The notes under the pieces were generated by a model that saw only the letters and a list, made by a program, of their open reading frames with translations, was not told the origin of the DNA and ran no database searches. From Manduca sexta (Eukaryota > Arthropoda > Insecta > Lepidoptera > Sphingidae): a stretch of DNA of 64,000 nt. A program made the translations under genes and the position numbers. The stretch is from positions 15,583,826 through 15,647,825 of the forward strand of contig NC_051140.1 of NCBI RefSeq assembly GCF_014839805.1. The letters are read 5' to 3'. This document shows positions 62,901-64,000 of this stretch, piece after piece. Within the stretch, counting starts at the first letter, position 1. Every line of letters starts with the position of its first letter.

Positions 62901-64000
62901 TTACCATCAAGCGAACGGCAAGCTTCTCATACTCATCTCAACATTTAAAGCAATAAAAAAAATGATGACGTAACTTTATATTAGTAGCATTTTTATAGTA
63001 TACACACACTTGGCGCGTTAATAGTGGCGCATCTGGTGCATCTACTTCACGCCGTTTGTATTCCGTCTAATGGTGTAATAGGGAACAAACCTATCGCCAT
63101 ACCGTGCACAAATTCCAGACTCCGGGCTAATACTGAGTAAATAAATCGTTGGCCAACGAAAATTGACAATACAAACGCAACTCGACTGTGCAAGCCACTA
63201 TAGGACCCTTCCTTATTTGAGCGATGGCTTTGCTAACCAGGTAGGTGCAAAATATCGAGTAATCAATAAAAAAAAATATGTTTTTTTTTTTTTTTTGTAA
63301 AAATAATACTATATCAACACACCTTCCCGCGGTTAAAATACTGCAACACCTGATTATAGAGCGCTTCCTTGCGCTTCCATTCGGGTGTGTCCGGATGTTC
63401 CGGGTCCACTCCGGTCTGATCGCTGTCCCAGCTTAGTGTTTCGGCGTAGAGCTGTAATATTGACATTACACTTCATAGGAATGTATTCAAAAAGACTAGA
63501 GTTTGTAGTGTATACTTAAGAGTACGTTTGTACGTATTTAATTCAAAAATTAATAAAGCTATGTATTGTATCGATACACATTTTTTTTATTATCAATTAT
63601 CATTATTGTTATTTCCAATTTTATTATTCTCCGTGATTCGGGATTACCATTATTTGTGGGGAATGTCATAATACATAGAAAATCAGCCGGATGGTAAATA
63701 TATACAATACATATTATACAATGAACCTGTCTACCGAATTGAGATAATAACTAACCAAGAGTGTGCATCCAGCTTCCACGAAATTGTCTGATGCGATGTG
63801 CAAGTCATGCAACTTGTACACGTAGCGTAGATACATCTCCTTGCGGTCGATTTCGTTTTTGTAAAAATTCTGGAAAAATACGAATTAATGAACAATTCCG
63901 TATATTCACGAGCATTCTTGTATCGAATTAAATATCGATAGTAATTTATTATACCTCGTAATCGTAATACCTCTAGTATTAAATAAACATATTTAATTTT
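56782..64000 (-). CDS. spg: DOCK3/4-type GEF (sponge), 3' part of gene, 5' end outside window
   Basis: This is the C-terminal part of a dedicator-of-cytokinesis protein, which activates Rac/Rap-type small GTPases at the cell cortex. Fourteen exons join in frame: 63756-63869, 63323-63451, 62556-62750, 62037-62178, 61278-61438, 60915-61022, 60481-60636, 60064-60221, 59785-59874, 59332-59428, 58720-58895, 58361-58458, 57894-58058 and 56782-56951. They total 1,959 nt, or 652 residues plus TGA. All introns are GT-AG and the phases agree. Residues 1 to about 400 are the DHR-2 catalytic domain, with runs such as PEYFRVGFYG, YRGLEYERIGAF, KDKDNEFK-like IDKDNEFK, SLWIERT and LPGILRW. The valine expected to act as nucleotide sensor is present (DANVQGG, residue about 326). 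Residues from about 410 form a proline-rich tail. ELRSLISQY and the NVQGGITKY block fit DOCK3/4 better than DOCK1/2/5 (myoblast city). The spg assignment is from family knowledge; the exon structure is read from sequence. Confidence 0.92.
57311..57433 (+). pseudogene. Decayed LINE reverse transcriptase, C-terminal end, in spg intron
   Basis: In shifting frames it reads RPAMRW, VDDDLVHVAGRSWMRL, then DRITWRALQEAYTQHW. This matches the GRP-RW-DDL-VAG-WM...R--WR-LGEAY-QQW tail of RTE-clade LINE proteins. It carries at least one frameshift and a stop, and lies in the last spg intron, antisense to the gene. Confidence 0.75.
57894..58058 (-). CDS. spg: spg coding exon, proline-rich tail, GC-rich
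   Basis: 165 nt, phase 1 start, phase 1 end, acceptor CCTGTCCAG. The donor AGAG/GTCACA is weak but gives the right phase (HLHR-DLDL) into the last exon. It encodes GEKRSWEGG, APPALPRRW and DSGVSVDAHPYTNEDHRHLH. The open frame continues to 57,793 if the intron is retained, giving a hydrophobic alternative end, which I consider less likely. Confidence 0.78.
58361..58458 (-). CDS. spg: spg coding exon, proline-rich tail
   Basis: 98 nt, phase 2 start, phase 1 end, acceptor TTCCAG, donor GTATTA. It encodes DSIDGEVVETRRHSRASWSE and PGDAPPLPPRVS, with one APPLPPR SH3-type motif and a basic RRHSRAS site that could be phosphorylated. Confidence 0.87.
58720..58895 (-). CDS. spg: spg coding exon, proline-rich tail
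   Basis: 176 nt, phase 0 start, phase 2 end, acceptor GCTTCGCAG, donor GTGAGA. It encodes LSIEDPLDQQSIMSTSLPVA, then SAPPIPTRPKSGDPRSPTRP and PLEKYR. Two overlapping PxxP-R/K motifs make this the best Crk- or Grb2-type SH3 docking candidate in the tail. Confidence 0.88.
59332..59428 (-). CDS. spg: spg coding exon, start of proline-rich tail
   Basis: 97 nt, phase 2 start, phase 0 end, acceptor GTTTCTTTCAG, donor GTAAGT. It encodes TPLPPVPALDKRSQSIQQND and YYEDGHLYDKP. TPLPPVPALDKR is a likely SH3-binding site. Similarity to vertebrate DOCK3/4 is lost beyond this point, as expected for the variable tail. Confidence 0.88.
59785..59874 (-). CDS. spg: spg coding exon, end of DHR-2
   Basis: 90 nt, phase 2 start, phase 2 end, acceptor CATTTTAG, donor GTAAGT. 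Joined to the previous exon it gives PLHRRLVERFNQLRQNLGPG, which matches PLHKKLIDQFQMMR of DOCK3/4. It then moves into a basic linker (LARARRQLSESIV). Confidence 0.92.
60064..60221 (-). CDS. spg: spg coding exon, alanine/arginine-rich end of DHR-2
   Basis: 158 nt, phase 0 start, phase 2 end, acceptor GCGCGCAG, donor GTACCT. It starts AFLAPEFVRG and ends LAPDDVKPLHR, aligning with the DOCK3/4 segment AFF-KDY...EMRPLHKK. Between these lies an alanine/arginine-rich helix (REAAAAARLRRLVAAQ and so on) encoded by almost pure GC. The conserved ends and intact phase show it is real coding sequence. Confidence 0.9.
60481..60636 (-). CDS. spg: spg coding exon with DHR-2 nucleotide-sensor segment
   Basis: 52 codons, phase 0 to phase 0, acceptor GATCGAAACAG, donor GTATGG. 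It encodes ETMEATERELRSLISQY and INPFSMRLQGTIDANVQGG, then ITKYEQ. The GTG at 60508-60510 is the valine that aligns with the nucleotide-sensor valine of other DOCK proteins (known structurally in DOCK2 and DOCK9), so GEF activity is expected to be kept. Confidence 0.95.
60915..61022 (-). CDS. spg: spg coding exon (DHR-2)
   Basis: 36 codons, phase 0 to phase 0, acceptor TCTTTTAG, donor GTAAGT. It encodes SLWIERTTLVTENSLPGILR and WSEVISRSVEEIPPVE, matching the family pattern LW-ERT...LPGI-RWFEV...EVSPLE. The usual WFEV is WSEV here. Confidence 0.95.
61278..61438 (-). CDS. spg: spg coding exon (DHR-2), very GC-rich
   Basis: 161 nt, entered in phase 1 after CCGTGGCCAG and left in phase 0 at AAG/GTTAAT. 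It encodes IQICNVKPVPSRR, then DQLRRFYAANDVDTFLCDRP and IDKDNEFK. FY-NNV-F-RP-HK-DKDNEFK is the DOCK3/4 pattern. The exon is strongly GC-rich although its flanking introns are AT-rich. Confidence 0.93.
61691..61930 (+). repeat. Lepidopteran interspersed repeat, family R, in a spg intron
   Basis: A full-looking copy in the intron between the exons ending at 62,037 and starting at 61,438. It runs from TACTAGCTTTTGCTCGCAGC through TCAAATCGATTCAGCAGTTT to CATTTATAATAGTAGGATTG. It lies antisense to spg. Confidence 0.8.
62037..62178 (-). CDS. spg: spg coding exon (DHR-2)
   Basis: 47 codons plus one base; phase 0 start, phase 1 end. The acceptor is CCTTTTAG. The donor GTAAGC is chosen over an overlapping GT two bases upstream because it gives a Y-IQI junction, as in DOCK3. 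It encodes NKQFIYRGLEYERIGAFTQR and later ILMRNTPPDDSIIANDGQ. Confidence 0.93.
62556..62750 (-). CDS. spg: spg coding exon (DHR-2 core)
   Basis: 65 codons, phase 0 to phase 0, acceptor ATACTTTCAG, donor GTAAGT. It begins CWEKGLPLLRELATLYE and ends MEQLRPEPEYFRVGFYG followed by KGCPLFVR. The PE-(F/Y)FRVGFYG signature is one of the strongest marks of DOCK-family DHR-2 domains. Confidence 0.95.
62880..62970. repeat. Short repeat in spg intron (GTCGCTTACCATCA type)
   Basis: GTTGTCGCTTACCATCAAGC and CGAACGGCAAGCTTCTCATA, ending in an A-rich tract, resemble a common lepidopteran repeat end. It sits in the 62,751-63,322 spg intron side of the gene. Confidence 0.4.
63323..63451 (-). CDS. spg: spg coding exon (DHR-2)
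   Basis: 43 codons, phase 0 to phase 0, acceptor ATATTACAG, donor GTGTGT. It reads LYAETLSWD at the start and ALYNQVLQYFNRGK at the end. These correspond to the LLLY-E-L-W and FDRGK landmarks of DOCK3/4. The middle (DQTGVDPEHPDTPEWKRK) replaces the family's loop before the WQRKE motif. Confidence 0.92.
63756..63869 (-). CDS. spg: spg coding exon (DHR-2), most 5' exon in window
   Basis: 38 codons, phase 0 at both ends. The acceptor is TTTTTCCAG and the donor GTTAGT. It encodes NFYKNEIDRKEMYLRYVYKL and continues through HDLHIASDNFVEAGCTLL, matching the start of the DHR-2 domain in DOCK3/4 (FYRNEV...EMYIRY). The preceding exon lies right of base 64,000; 63,870-64,000 is intron. Confidence 0.9.

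Noticed and set aside
1..64000. A novel defence, toxin, viral or biosynthetic system
   Set aside because: Both strands were read for clustered genes, viral polymerases or envelope-like ORFs and repeat-spacer arrays. None was found beyond decayed LINE pieces, so no such system is claimed.

Overview
This window is AT-rich nuclear DNA from an insect, almost certainly a moth or butterfly (Lepidoptera). Three things support this: recognisable insect protein-coding genes with short GT-AG introns; tRNA-derived SINEs and short interspersed repeats of the kinds typical of lepidopteran genomes; and remnants of RTE-type LINE reverse transcriptase. No bacterial features, CRISPR arrays, rRNA or stand-alone tRNA genes were seen.

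Layout. Bases 1-46,900 form a gene-poor stretch in which I can defend no complete multi-exon gene. It holds repeats, a 500-N assembly gap (22,793-23,292), some perfect hairpins, a few doubtful short ORFs, and scattered GC-richer islands that look like promoters or conserved regulatory blocks (about 3.4-3.9 kb, 25.1-25.5 kb, 26.6-26.9 kb, 35.3-35.5 kb, 44.8-46.8 kb).

At 47,015-47,692 (minus strand) lies an intact single-exon ubiquitin C-terminal hydrolase of the UCH-L1/L3 family. It keeps all catalytic residues and looks like a retrocopy or an intron-less paralog. The 47.7-56.6 kb interval is again AT-rich intergenic DNA, with one full tRNA-type SINE, a double palindrome and a small cluster of TGACGTAA motifs.

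From 56.6 kb to the right edge the minus strand carries the 3' part of a DOCK3/DOCK4-type Rac/Rap guanine nucleotide exchange factor, the ortholog of Drosophila sponge (spg). I resolved 14 consecutive coding exons (652 codons plus stop) with consistent GT-AG sites and phases. They cover most of the catalytic DHR-2 domain and a proline-rich tail with five potential SH3-binding motifs. The 5' part of the gene lies beyond base 64,000.

Functionally the two genes are independent: one removes or processes ubiquitin, the other activates small GTPases at the cell cortex. Nothing here forms an operon or a coordinated novel system. The more unusual items are the intron-less UCH, the GC- and alanine-rich DHR-2 exon, the short perfect hairpins, and the possible Hox/Exd/Hth-type regulatory block upstream of coordinate 46,900.
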